This document shows positions 8,708 through 17,580 of a stretch of 64,000 bases of DNA, piece by piece. Under the pieces are notes generated by a model. The model was given only the letters and a program-made list of their open reading frames with translations. It was not told where the DNA came from and searched no databases. Positions within the stretch are counted from its first letter, which is position 1. Each line of letters starts with the position of its first letter. This stretch comes from Acidobacteriota bacterium (GTDB lineage: Bacteria; Acidobacteriota; Blastocatellia; Pyrinomonadales; Pyrinomonadaceae): contig QHXQ01000037.1 of assembly GCA_003223935.1 (NCBI GenBank), forward strand, positions 1 to 64,000, in the 5' to 3' direction. The position numbers and the translations under genes were made by a program.

Positions 8708-9602
8708 TGTTCACACGGGCGATGATGTCGCCGAAAGTTGCCGTCTGAATTAGCACGATCTCAGACGTGCGGACGATCTCAAGCACGGAGAGGAAGGCGA
8801 GCACGAGTTCGCGGCGCGTCGCGGCGCGCTCGAAGAATTGGCGCAGGTTCAACTCGCCCGCTGACATGATCATGTTGCGCAGGCGTTCGAGTATCTGCGC
8901 CATCGTCACCTCGTCGCGCTCGATCTCCAACAGGACTTCCTGCTTCTTGCGCGCAAGTATCTCCTGAAAGACATTCAACAGATCGAAGACGCCCGCCGAC
9001 ACCTCCGGGTTGTTCTTGTCCGTCTCCAAAGGCGCGCGCGTGTAGATCGCACGCTCGACGGTCGCACGCGACCAGAGCATCTGTGCCGCCGCTTTGAACT
9101 TCTGATGCTCAAGCAGACGGTCGATCAGTTCGCGGCGCGGGTCTAACAACTCCTCTTCCGTCGTCTCAGCGAGCGGATCAGGCGGCAGGAGCATCTTCGA
9201 TTTGATCTCGATAAGTTGCGCCGCCATGACGAGGAAATCGCTCGCCAAGGCGATGTCCATCTCTTGCATCAGGCGCAGGTAGCGCAGGTATTCGTCGGTG
9301 ATGCGCGCGACCGGAATATCGTAGATGTCCACCTGCTCTTGCCGGATCAAGTAGAGCAACAGGTCGAGCGGGCCGGCAAACTCGCCGAGCACCAACTGCA
9401 ATTCGTCGCCGCCGCGATCCAAAGCGATCTCGGGCCGCGCGCCCGCCACATTGAGCGGCACGGGCGCAGCTTCGGCTGCCGCGCTCGCAGTTTGAGGTGC
9501 AACGACGGTCGCCGGCTCAGCGACGGATGCGTCTGTCGTCGGCACGACGCTCGGCGCGTCCGGTTCACTCAACTCAGAGTTTTGTTCCTGCACTTCGTCC
9601 AT
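8694..9602 (-). CDS. scpA: Segregation and condensation protein A (kleisin)
   Basis: 302 aa. The kleisin that bridges SMC heads. After an Ala/Glu/Pro-rich N-terminus of about 65 residues, the conserved region starts with LGEFAGPLDLLLYLIRQEQV and VDIYDIPVARITDEYLRYL, then LASDFLVMAAQLIEIKSKML. A C-terminal winged helix (VTMAQILERLRNM ... LAFLSVLEIVRTSEIVLIQ) completes it. The scpA-scpB overlap and adjacent rluB form the usual cluster. Confidence 0.96.
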   Translation of the reverse strand: MDEVQEQNSELSEPDAPSVVPTTDASVAEPATVVAPQTASAAAEAAPVPLNVAGARPEIALDRGGDELQLVLGEFAGPLDLLLYLIRQEQVDIYDIPVARITDEYLRYLRLMQEMDIALASDFLVMAAQLIEIKSKMLLPPDPLAETTEEELLDPRRELIDRLLEHQKFKAAAQMLWSRATVERAIYTRAPLETDKNNPEVSAGVFDLLNVFQEILARKKQEVLLEIERDEVTMAQILERLRNMIMSAGELNLRQFFERAATRRELVLAFLSVLEIVRTSEIVLIQTATFGDIIARVNNGSN

Positions 9603-9610
9603 GCTTCACT

Positions 9611-10603
9611 TCACGCCTTTGCCTGCACGCCGACGAGACCCATGCGCGCCTTCACTTCTTCAAGCGTCGCGCGCGCGATCGCTTGCGCGCGCTCGCGGCC
9701 CGAATCGAGGATGCGATCAAGCTCTGCGTCATCGTAGCCGCGCGCGCGCGCTTGCAACGGGCGCAGGAACTCAATCGTCACGTCCGCCAACTCAGACTTC
9801 AACGCCGCATAACCTTTGCCCGCGAAGTGCGCTTCAACTTCGGCGGGCTGCTTGTCGGCCAGCAGTTGATAGATCGTCAACAGATTTGTGATCGCGGGGC
9901 GCGTCTCGTCGAAACGTATCTCCGTGCCTGAGTCGGTGACGGCGCGTTTGAACTTACGCCGCACGGTGTCTGTATCGTCGAGCAGCGTGATCGCGCCGTT
10001 TGCGTCTTCGTCGGACTTCGACATCTTCTTCGCCGGATCGCTCAAAGATTGAATCCGCGCGCCGACCTTGGGGATATAAGGATCGGGGACGCGAAACGTC
10101 TGGCCGTAATCGCGGTTGAAGCGTTCGGCAATATCCCGCGTCAGTTCAAGATGCTGTTTCTGATCATGACCGACGGGCACGAGGTCTGTCTGATAGAGCA
10201 GAATGTCCGCGGCCATCAGCACTGGATAAGTGAGCACCCCTGTGCCGACCGACTCGCGCTGTTTGGCGGCCTTATCCTTGAACTGCGTCATGCGCTCAAG
10301 CTCGGATTTGCGCGTGATGCAGTTGAGAATCCAAGCGAGTTCCGCGTGTTCGGGCACGTCCGATTGAATAAAGATGATCGAGACCTGCGGATCGATCCCT
10401 GAAGCGAGATAGAGACGCGCGAGTTCGCGCGTCTTACGGGCCAAGACTTGCGGGTCTTGCGGGATGGTGATCGCGTGCAGGTTGACGATGCAGAAAAAAC
10501 TCTCGTACTCGTGTTGCAGCGCGGCCCAATTGCGCAGCGCGCCGAGATAGTTGCCGATGTGTATGTTGCCGGTCGGCTGCGCGCCGCTGAAGATGCGTTT
10601 CAT
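9611..10603 (-). CDS. trpS: Tryptophanyl-tRNA synthetase
   Basis: 330 aa. Class I synthetase charging tRNA-Trp. HIGH-type motif HIGN (residues 15-18, within SGAQPTGNIHIGNYLGAL) and KMSKS at 193-197; GDQ-like VPVGHDQKQHLELTRDIA is the Trp-binding segment, with His in place of the more usual VGxDQ spacing. Length is standard. It lies 8 bases upstream of scpA and 6 bases downstream of the site-2 protease, so this is probably one operon. Confidence 0.97.
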   Translation of the reverse strand: MKRIFSGAQPTGNIHIGNYLGALRNWAALQHEYESFFCIVNLHAITIPQDPQVLARKTRELARLYLASGIDPQVSIIFIQSDVPEHAELAWILNCITRKSELERMTQFKDKAAKQRESVGTGVLTYPVLMAADILLYQTDLVPVGHDQKQHLELTRDIAERFNRDYGQTFRVPDPYIPKVGARIQSLSDPAKKMSKSDEDANGAITLLDDTDTVRRKFKRAVTDSGTEIRFDETRPAITNLLTIYQLLADKQPAEVEAHFAGKGYAALKSELADVTIEFLRPLQARARGYDDAELDRILDSGRERAQAIARATLEEVKARMGLVGVQAKA

Positions 10604-10609
10604 CTGTCG

Positions 10610-11296
10610 TTATGAAGCTCCGAGAAAAACAATCTGCCACGCCAGCGGAATGACGAAGCCGAAGATTTTACCGAACACGCCCGTGAAGACCGCGATAAAT
10701 AGCAGCATGAAGCCAAAGCGTTCGAGCGCCTCGATGCCTGAGGCGAAGCTATCGGGCAGGATGCTGTACAAAATCTTGCTGCCGTCGAGCGGCGGAATGG
10801 GAAATAGATTGAAGATGGCCAGCCCGACATTGAGCTTGAAGAAGATACCCAGCAACTGGGCCGCCGCTTCCATGCCTGCCGAATTGCGGTCAACGGCGAT
10901 GATGCCCCAGTATCGCGGGTCTTGCGCCAGCGCGCCCGTGCGCATCAGCACGACGATGATGATCGCGGTGACGATGGCAATCGCTAAATTACCGAGTATG
11001 CCCGCAATCGAGACCCAGAAATTGGCCACGCGCTTGTTGCGCCATGCGAGCGGGTTAACCGGCGTCGGCCGCGCCCAGCCCAAAAGCGGCGCGTGCGCGA
11101 AGAATGCGATGGTTGGAAAGAGCAGCGTGCCGATGGGATCGACGTGCGTGATCGGATTGAGCGAGATGCGGCCTTGATGCCGCGCCAGATCATCGCCGAA
11201 CCGATCCGACATCAAGGCGTGCATCGCCTCGTGCACGGACAGCGAGAAGATCAGCGCGATCATGTAGAAGATGAACTGCCAGATACTGCTCTCCAT
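10610..11296 (-). CDS. Site-2 protease family (M50) membrane metallopeptidase
   Basis: 228 aa, about six membrane helices. Zinc motif HEAMH at residues 22-26 in helix 1 and the second ligand in NLFPIPPLDG (163-172), the typical S2P core with no PDZ domain. This small FtsH-independent subgroup usually sits next to trpS-scpA-scpB, as here. The substrate is unknown; intramembrane cleavage of a membrane-tethered factor is family knowledge only. Confidence 0.92.
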   Translation of the reverse strand: MESSIWQFIFYMIALIFSLSVHEAMHALMSDRFGDDLARHQGRISLNPITHVDPIGTLLFPTIAFFAHAPLLGWARPTPVNPLAWRNKRVANFWVSIAGILGNLAIAIVTAIIIVVLMRTGALAQDPRYWGIIAVDRNSAGMEAAAQLLGIFFKLNVGLAIFNLFPIPPLDGSKILYSILPDSFASGIEALERFGFMLLFIAVFTGVFGKIFGFVIPLAWQIVFLGAS

Positions 11297-11376
11297 AGCT
11301 GCTTACACCCGTCAATACTGCCGTCCGGCGGTCAACGCGCCACACTAACACGCAGGTGCAGGAGTGTCAAAATCAG

Positions 11377-11463
11377 AGTGGTCAGTGGTCAGTGGTCGGT
11401 GGTCAGTAGAAAAGCTTCCGTGTTTTTACTGACCACCGACCACTGACCACTGACCACTTTTTC
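11377..11463. repeat. Heptad inverted repeat, flavour D (GTGGTCA units)
   Basis: Left arm has four units of GTGGTCA type from 11378; right arm has complementary TGACCAC units (11430-11458), followed by TTTTT. It lies upstream of the site-2 protease start and just beyond the NHL protein stop, so it could terminate the latter. Confidence 0.88.
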
Positions 11464-12496
11464 ACCGCAGCAACGTCCCGCGAATGCCGAGCGGCAGATT
11501 ATAAGCCGAGTCGTTGGTGACGACGGCCATACGGCCGTCGGCGCTGAAGGCGAGACCGATGACGTTCATGCCGGCGACGACGAGCGTGGCGGCGCGCCCG
11601 TCCGGGCTGATGCGCACGACGCCGCGCCGCCCGCGCAAAGAAGCCGCGACGTAGAGATTGCCCGCAGTATCGAACGCGAGGCCGCCGGGACGACCAAGCC
11701 CGCGATAAAAAATTTCCGCGTCGCCGTGCTCATCAATCCGCATCACGGCGTCGAAGCTTGAGACGGTCGGGCCCGTGACGTAGAGCGCGCCGTCGGGGCC
11801 GAAGGCCAAGTGATAGGCCGCGATCGACGGTTCAAGGCTGGCCCATTCGTGCGCCTCGCCGATACCGTTGACGCGATAGATCGTGCCCGTGCGGTCGCCG
11901 ACGTACATGATGCCATCTTTATCGAACGCGAGTCCCGTGGCGATGCCGAGGTCGCGCGCAAACGGCACGACTTCGTGGAAGTGCGTCAGGCGATAGACCG
12001 TGCCATCGTTGCGGCTGGTGACGAAGAGTTGGCCGTTCTGATCAAAGGCGAGGCCCGTCGGGTTGACGATTTCGCCATTCACGTCCACGACATGACCATC
12101 GGTGGTGATGCGGAATAGCGAGACCAACTCCTTCTGCCCGCGCGAGCCGGAGCGCATGACCCAGAGCGCTCCATCGTCCGGGTCAAACGCAGGGTTGGCG
12201 ACGTTGTGCAGATCGAGCGCGAGTTTCTCGCCGATGGTGATCTGTGCGGGCGCGGTGCGCGCGCCGTCGCCGCTCTCCAACGTCACCTCAAGTTGTCCGC
12301 CTTCTTCATACTCTTCCGGCACGAGCGCCAGCACGCGCGCAGGTGACGCGCCAACCAGACGCGCCCGCATCTCCCCGAACAATACTTGGCATTCGTTCAG
12401 GCTGCTCGTGTCGTAAGCCCGGCACTCGATCAACACCTCACCGCCCGGAAGCGCCGCCGCCGGATCGATATGCACAATTTCCCCTGCTCCGCTCAT
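11462..12496 (-). CDS. NHL/SMP-30-like beta-propeller with N-terminal IPT/TIG domain
   Basis: 344 aa. Residues about 5-92 look like an IPT/TIG immunoglobulin-like domain (ALPGGEVLIECRAY ... GGQLEVTLESGD). The rest holds repeated propeller blades of type PTGLAFDQNGQLFVTSRNDG, ATGLAFDKDGIMYVGDR and PGGLAFDTAGNLYVAAS, typical of NHL or gluconolactonase-like propellers. There is no signal peptide, so it is probably cytoplasmic. Function cannot be assigned beyond a ligand- or protein-binding propeller. Confidence 0.8.
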   Translation of the reverse strand: MSGAGEIVHIDPAAALPGGEVLIECRAYDTSSLNECQVLFGEMRARLVGASPARVLALVPEEYEEGGQLEVTLESGDGARTAPAQITIGEKLALDLHNVANPAFDPDDGALWVMRSGSRGQKELVSLFRITTDGHVVDVNGEIVNPTGLAFDQNGQLFVTSRNDGTVYRLTHFHEVVPFARDLGIATGLAFDKDGIMYVGDRTGTIYRVNGIGEAHEWASLEPSIAAYHLAFGPDGALYVTGPTVSSFDAVMRIDEHGDAEIFYRGLGRPGGLAFDTAGNLYVAASLRGRRGVVRISPDGRAATLVVAGMNVIGLAFSADGRMAVVTNDSAYNLPLGIRGTLLR

Positions 12497-12516
12497 CGCA
12501 ATCTCCGAGTTTGTTC

Positions 12517-12623
12517 GTAGTCAGTGGTCAGTAGTCCGTCGTGCTTCGTTCCGTCAGTTGTCAGCTTCATCTGTAGCCGCGCGCGCTGGACACAACTGAT
12601 AACGGACAACTGACTACTGACGA
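12517..12623. repeat. Heptad inverted repeat, flavour D, diverged
   Basis: GTAGTCAGTGGTCAGTAGTCC on the left and GGACAACTGACTACTGAC on the right, with a longer, diverged centre containing a second nested pair (CAGTTGTC / ACAACTG). Confidence 0.75.
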
Positions 12624-12710
12624 TGCCGCATGATACGACGCGCGCCAATCCATGTCTATGCACCGTTCAGCGGCGCGTCGTGCTATTGGTTCGTGCGCTC
12701 ACTTAACTGC

Positions 12711-12737
12711 TTGCGGCCGCCGTCACTATGCTATAAT
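12711..12737 (+). promoter_or_regulatory. Candidate sigma-70 promoter of hflX (extended -10)
   Basis: TATAAT at 12732-12737 preceded by TGC, giving an extended -10. TTGCGG at 12711-12716 is a -35 candidate with a short 15-base spacer. Confidence 0.6.
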
Positions 12738-12974
12738 TCACCGGTCAATTGATTTCGAGTGTTAAGACGCGCCGCATCGAGCGGGCTTAATTTTGGCCTG
12801 AAACGCGGCGCATGAACGACCAAGCGAAGTGATTTCGCCGGGCAACAACGACAAGCCGCAGACAGCGTCCGCTCTCAAATGCTCGCTTCACTCTCTCTCT
12901 AACTACCGGTCAGCCAACAACAGACGAACGCGCGGCGGCGCTTTTGGCGCGGCGCTTTCGCCCGACGGAATAAC

Positions 12975-12981
12975 AAGGAGG
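12975..12981 (+). promoter_or_regulatory. Shine-Dalgarno AAGGAGG that sets an ATC start for hflX
   Basis: Perfect AAGGAGG, seven bases before an ATC codon at 12989. No ATG, GTG or TTG is in frame between an upstream TAA (12971-12973) and a TTG at 13034. Confidence 0.65.
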
Positions 12982-12988
12982 CTTTAAC

Positions 12989-14776
12989 ATCCGCACCGTA
13001 CACGGCAACACACAGGGTCTCAAACCCAATCAATTGCGCCGCATCGAAAAACTCTACGCGCGCCGCATCGCGCCGCAGCAGATCGTCACGCCGGAGTTTG
13101 CGCGGCAACTGACAGAGCTATCGCACGAGACCAGAAGACAACTCGGCGCGTTGATTGATCGCAAAGGTTATGTCGAATATATAGTCGTCGGCGATGCACG
13201 CCGGATCGAGTGGCCCGATCTCAGGCGCACGCGCGTCGGCTCGGATCGCTTTCGCGGCCTGCGCTGCATTCACACGCACCTGCGCGGCGAAGAATTGACG
13301 CAAGACGACTTGAACGATCTGGCGCTCCTGCGGCTCGATCTGATGGCCGCGATTGATGTGGATCAGAGAACGGGCTTGCCCGGCGTCGTGCGCGCCGCGC
13401 ATCTGCTGCCGACCACCGCCGCAGAGATTGACGACGCGGCGCACCATGAGCCTTACGTCTTTCTCGCGCCGACGATCCCCGCGCACCTCGACGTTGATTT
13501 TCTTGAACTGATCAACTCGCTCGAAGAGGAGATGGTGCGCAACCGGCGGGCCGTGCGCCGCGCCGAAGGGCGCGACCGCGCGATCCTCGTCGGCGTCACG
13601 ACCGGCTCGCTGGCCGACGCCGAAGAGTCAATGGCTGAACTGCGCGAACTGGCCGCCTCGGCCGGCGTCGTTGTGCTCGATCACATCATTCAACGCCGTT
13701 CCGCGATTGATCCGCGCACTATCTTAGGTCGCGGCAAGTTGGATGAACTGATCGTGCGCGCCTTGCGTCTCGGCGCAGACTTGATCGTGTTTGATCGTGA
13801 ACTCAGTCCAGCACAGGTGCGTTCGATCTCCGAAGCGACCGATCTCAAAGTGATTGATCGCGCGCAACTCATCCTAGACATCTTCGCGCAACGCGCGGAG
13901 ACGCGCGAGGGCAAGATTCAGGTTGAGCTGGCGCAGTTGAAATACATTTTGCCGCGCCTCGTCGTCGGACATGATTCTGCGTTCTCGCGGCTGGCGGGTG
14001 GCATCGGCGGGCGCGGCCCCGGCGAGACGAAACTGGAGACTGACCGCCGTCGCGTGCGCGACCGCATCAATCGTCTTGAGCGCGAGATTGACACCTTGCG
14101 CCAACGCCGCCAACAACGACGCAAGGAGCGCACACGACGCGAATTGCCGATCATCTCGATTGTCGGTTACACGAACGCGGGCAAGTCAACGCTCCTAAAC
14201 GCGCTGACCGAAAGCAAAGTGCTCGCCGAGCAGCGCATGTTCGCGACGCTCGATCCCACATCGCGCCGTCTGCGTCTGCCGCGCGAACAGGAAGTGATCC
14301 TCAACGACACGGTCGGCTTCATACGCGATCTGCCGCCCGACTTGATCGCCGCCTTCCGCGCGACGCTCGAAGAGATCAGCGACAGCGATCTCTTGATCCA
14401 TCTGATTGACGCCGCGAATCCGCGTTGGCAGCAACAACTCGCGTCCGTTGATCGCATTCTCAATGAGCTTGATTTCGCGCGCATCCCGCGCCTCGTCGTC
14501 TTCAACAAAGCCGACCTGCTCGACGCGGAGATTCTCGCCGCGATGATGCGCCAAGCAGGCTGCGACGGAGAGCGCCGTTGCCTCGCCATCTCCGCCATTG
14601 ACGCGCGCACGTTGCGCCCAATGCTCGCGCAGGCCGGCGAAATTCTCGCGCGTGATCTGACACACGCAAAACATGAGCAGACTAAGCGAACAGATGAGGT
14701 AGAGGACAGCGAGCGCACACGCGGTTCACAGCGCCGCGAGCACGTTGACCATTTTGGTCGTGTCGCGCAGCATTAA
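12989..14776 (+). CDS. hflX: GTPase HflX, apparent ATC start
   Basis: About 595 aa if read from ATC 12989. Ribosome-associated GTPase that splits stalled 50S/70S particles. N-terminal VHGNTQGLKPNQLRRIEKLY is the conserved family start; later GRGKLDEL, GGIGGRGPGETKLETDRRR, Walker A GYTNAGKSTLLNAL (about residue 392 on), the G3 region NDTVGFIRDLP and G4 VFNKADLL are all present. It carries an N-terminal extension of about 180 residues relative to E. coli HflX, as seen in some other phyla. The only conventional start (TTG 13034) lies inside the conserved block and has no Shine-Dalgarno sequence, so I prefer the ATC, a rare codon of the kind otherwise known from infC. A sequencing error turning ATG into ATC is the main alternative. 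Confidence 0.9.
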   Translation: MRTVHGNTQGLKPNQLRRIEKLYARRIAPQQIVTPEFARQLTELSHETRRQLGALIDRKGYVEYIVVGDARRIEWPDLRRTRVGSDRFRGLRCIHTHLRGEELTQDDLNDLALLRLDLMAAIDVDQRTGLPGVVRAAHLLPTTAAEIDDAAHHEPYVFLAPTIPAHLDVDFLELINSLEEEMVRNRRAVRRAEGRDRAILVGVTTGSLADAEESMAELRELAASAGVVVLDHIIQRRSAIDPRTILGRGKLDELIVRALRLGADLIVFDRELSPAQVRSISEATDLKVIDRAQLILDIFAQRAETREGKIQVELAQLKYILPRLVVGHDSAFSRLAGGIGGRGPGETKLETDRRRVRDRINRLEREIDTLRQRRQQRRKERTRRELPIISIVGYTNAGKSTLLNALTESKVLAEQRMFATLDPTSRRLRLPREQEVILNDTVGFIRDLPPDLIAAFRATLEEISDSDLLIHLIDAANPRWQQQLASVDRILNELDFARIPRLVVFNKADLLDAEILAAMMRQAGCDGERRCLAISAIDARTLRPMLAQAGEILARDLTHAKHEQTKRTDEVEDSERTRGSQRREHVDHFGRVAQH

Positions 14777-14808
14777 AAAGTTTGGCATCGTTTCGCTTGA
14801 GACATTAA

Positions 14809-16707
14809 ATGAGCAGCCGTCGTCGCCGTCCCATCTTTACAACTCGCCTAACGCGCGCACGCAACGTGGCGGCGCGCGTTTTTGCGCGTCCGCTTAGTTG
14901 GCTTCGGCCGACCACACAGTTCGTCATCGCCTTCACCGTCCTCTCCATCGCCACGACCTTCCTACTCTCGCACACGCACACGCAAGCGCCGATGGAGATG
15001 TACCGCGAGGGCGATGTCGTGCGCACGAGCGTGATCGCGCCCGCAGACATCGGCTACGAAGACCCGCAGTTGACCGAAGCGGCGCGCGCTACGAATCCAA
15101 GCGCGCCGCCCGTCACCGGCTGGCTCAGACGCAATCAAGTGGTCGCGCGCGAAGGCGACACCGTGACCGCGCGCATGCTCGCGCAGATGGATGCGATCCG
15201 CGCTTACAGTCATCACGAGCGCCGGCCCGAGCATTACTTAGGTCTGCTATTTCTCGTTGCCGCGCTCTACTGGGGCGTGTGGAAATTCGTCGAGCATCGC
15301 AGTCTGGACAAAGCGCTGCCGCTCTCGCAGGCTAAGACTTATACGCTGCTCACATCTGCGATCTTGATCGAGACGCTGCTGATGCGCGTCGGCGTGATCG
15401 TCGCCAAGTCAATCTCCGTGCAGTACGAGCGCGCGCCTTGGAACGATGCGACGATCCTGAGCTTCGCCATTCCGTTTGCGGCGGCGACGTTGTTGGTGGC
15501 GCTCTTGATGGACGTACAACTCGCGCTCATCACCGCCATCATCACGGCCATCTTCGCCGGCCTACTCGCACCGAACGGCGTGATGATGGCGTGCTACGCG
15601 ATGATCTCTTCGTCGGCCGCGATCTTCGGCGTGGGTCGTTATCGTGAACGACAATCGGTGACGGTCGCGGGGCTTTACGTCGCCATCGTCAACGCGCTCG
15701 CGGCCATCGCGGTACTCTTCGCCACGCAGCAACCGTTGACCATCGGCTCGCTCTTGCTCGCGTTCGGCTGTGGGCTGGCCGGCGGCGTGTTGACGACGAT
15801 CTTCACGGCGGGCGGCTTGCCCGTGAACGAAGCGGTCTTCGGCGTGCTGACGGACGTGAAGCTGTTGGAGTTGTCGAACGCAGACTTGCCCGTGCTCGGT
15901 CAACTCGCCTTGCGTGCGCCGGGCACAAATCAACACTCGCATGCGGTCGGGCAGTTGGCTGAAGAAGCTTGCCGCGCCATCGGCGCGAACGCTTTGCTTG
16001 CACGCATCGGCGCGCTCTATCACGACATCGGCAAACTCGCCGCGCCCGACATGTTCATCGAGAACCAGACGGGCGACAACCCGCACGACCGTCTGCGCCC
16101 CTCAAACAGCGCGCGCATCATCACCAGCCACGTCACCTACGGCGCGCGTTTGGCAAAAGAGATCGGCCTGCCAAAGAAGATCGCCGACTTCATCCCGCAG
16201 CATCACGGCACGCGCACGCTCCACTTCTTCTTACGCAAGGCGCAAGCGCAAGCCATACACGGCGAGCAGGTCAACGAAGCCGAGTTTCGTTATCCGGGGC
16301 CGAAGCCGCAGTTCAAAGAATCCGCCATCATGATGCTCGCCGATTCATGCGAGGCGGCGGCGCGCTCGCTCGCCCGCCCCGACCCGCAGAACATCCGCAC
16401 CATCTGCAACAAAATCTTTGAAGCCATCGTCAGCGACGGTCAACTCGACGAATGCGATCTTTCTTTACGCGAACTCACCGCCATCCGCGAATCCATCATC
16501 ACCGCCCTGACCGCCATCTACCATGCACGCATAGACTACCCCGGCTTCAATCCGCCCGCCCTCTCCAACTCCATGGCCGCCGTACTGCCCGCCGCCGAAC
16601 TCGACACCGAAGAACGCGGCGTCCACTACAACAAACCCTCCGAAGTCCCGATCAGCCAAGGCGGCGAGGTCGAAGATGAAGCAGTGACGAGCAAAGGCAG
16701 GCAGTAA
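14809..16707 (+). CDS. pgpH: 7TM-HD-domain cyclic-di-AMP phosphodiesterase PgpH-like
   Basis: 632 aa. One N-terminal membrane helix (about 38-55), an extracytoplasmic 7TMR-HDED segment, a bundle of about seven helices (about 143-345), then a cytoplasmic HD phosphohydrolase domain. In it NQHSHAVGQLAEE provides an upstream His and LYHDIGKL the HD pair (His405, Asp406), with later PQHHGTRTL and ADSCEAAARS. PgpH-type proteins degrade c-di-AMP. It starts 32 bases after hflX and is probably in the same transcript. The C-terminal TSKGRQ and TAA stop look repeat-derived. Confidence 0.92.
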   Translation: MSSRRRRPIFTTRLTRARNVAARVFARPLSWLRPTTQFVIAFTVLSIATTFLLSHTHTQAPMEMYREGDVVRTSVIAPADIGYEDPQLTEAARATNPSAPPVTGWLRRNQVVAREGDTVTARMLAQMDAIRAYSHHERRPEHYLGLLFLVAALYWGVWKFVEHRSLDKALPLSQAKTYTLLTSAILIETLLMRVGVIVAKSISVQYERAPWNDATILSFAIPFAAATLLVALLMDVQLALITAIITAIFAGLLAPNGVMMACYAMISSSAAIFGVGRYRERQSVTVAGLYVAIVNALAAIAVLFATQQPLTIGSLLLAFGCGLAGGVLTTIFTAGGLPVNEAVFGVLTDVKLLELSNADLPVLGQLALRAPGTNQHSHAVGQLAEEACRAIGANALLARIGALYHDIGKLAAPDMFIENQTGDNPHDRLRPSNSARIITSHVTYGARLAKEIGLPKKIADFIPQHHGTRTLHFFLRKAQAQAIHGEQVNEAEFRYPGPKPQFKESAIMMLADSCEAAARSLARPDPQNIRTICNKIFEAIVSDGQLDECDLSLRELTAIRESIITALTAIYHARIDYPGFNPPALSNSMAAVLPAAELDTEERGVHYNKPSEVPISQGGEVEDEAVTSKGRQ

Positions 16708-16708
16708 G
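16681..16708. repeat. Repeat-like heptad arm without partner (flavours B and A)
   Basis: GCAGTGACGAGCAAAGGCAGGCAGTAAGG combines flavour-B and flavour-A style units at the very 3' end of pgpH. I see no matching right arm before the FRG gene. Confidence 0.45.
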
Positions 16709-16709
16709 G

Positions 16710-17549
16710 TTACGACTCATCAGCACGCCGGCCATCTAAATATTCTTGTGCTATTTTAACTTCCCTATTCAACCCTTCTATCAACTCATTTCTCAGCCCT
16801 TCGAAGTCAGGGAAATAACTAAAATGTCCTCTTCCACCTAAATTAAGAAAACGTAGTGACTCTTCATAAGTAGCTGCCGGCAAAACAATCTTCTTAACAT
16901 GCTGAGAGTATCTTTCTTCCATTGGCTGGAAGGGATCACCACTGAGAGTAAAAGCCGACTGCTGTGCAAGCATTCGAGGGTTACTTAAAACAGGTGCGAC
17001 TGCAATGGTATGCAATGGGTAGGCAAACGAAACATATCCGGGGTGGTACAAAACTTCCTCCACATTTGAATTGCCCACATTCTCGCCGAGAGCTACTTGT
17101 CCTGTGTAGCCATAGTTAGCATAGTTCAAATGTTCTGGACTAAGTATAAAGATTGCAGCGTCGTCAGAAGATTTGCGCCCGCAATGAGCAAAGTAGAGAG
17201 CGCATATGAAACTTTCTGACCAATCCAAAAGCCTTGTTGGTATTCCGTGATGCTGCATCGAAAAGATAATGCCCCAATCACTCATCTCGCGGAATGTTAG
17301 GAGATGCCATGCGCGCGCCTTGTACTTTCGATATAAGCTTTTATAAACATCGCGCATCATTTCAACCTTCTCACCCTCTGGAAGAGTTATGCCTATCGCA
17401 TTTAGACTGTTCTCAACGTGTCGATGCAGACTCGTTTGTAATGTCCATTCCGCAAGGCGATGACCTCGATACCACAATGGATATCCTTCTTTTCTTGCCG
17501 CTTCTTGCAGCGTGTGAATTTGATCAAGAATGTCTTGCCATGCAGTCAT
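16710..17549 (-). CDS. FRG-domain protein in a low-GC patch
   Basis: 279 aa. The FRG domain is recognised by LWYRGHR (residues 26-32) and the segment SMQHHGIPTRLLDWSESF (about 107-124). The family is widespread, often in mobile or defence-associated loci, and its biochemistry is not settled. Base composition is clearly lower in G+C and codon choice differs from pgpH and the HIT gene on each side, which suggests recent acquisition as a single cargo gene. It converges on pgpH with two bases between stops. No integrase, tRNA or target duplication is visible around it. Confidence 0.85.
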   Translation of the reverse strand: MTAWQDILDQIHTLQEAARKEGYPLWYRGHRLAEWTLQTSLHRHVENSLNAIGITLPEGEKVEMMRDVYKSLYRKYKARAWHLLTFREMSDWGIIFSMQHHGIPTRLLDWSESFICALYFAHCGRKSSDDAAIFILSPEHLNYANYGYTGQVALGENVGNSNVEEVLYHPGYVSFAYPLHTIAVAPVLSNPRMLAQQSAFTLSGDPFQPMEERYSQHVKKIVLPAATYEESLRFLNLGGRGHFSYFPDFEGLRNELIEGLNREVKIAQEYLDGRRADES

Positions 17550-17580
17550 ACAGCAATAAGGTATAGATTAATCGCAGGTG

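Larger units (their letters stand above)
12497..12988. other. Intergenic region between divergent NHL protein and hflX
   Basis: 492 bases. Holds a flavour-D repeat (12517-12623), a good extended -10 promoter (12711-12737) and then a leader of about 245 bases up to the hflX Shine-Dalgarno sequence. In the leader, GCGCCGC near 12770 can pair with GCGGCGC near 12807. A six-codon mini-ORF begins at the ATG just after that. I recognise no known riboswitch. Confidence 0.6.

Noticed and set aside
12826..12973. Small coding region ahead of hflX (reads TTDERAAALLARRFRPTE)
   Set aside because: The frame is open for about 45 codons but has no ATG, GTG or TTG start before its stop at 12971.
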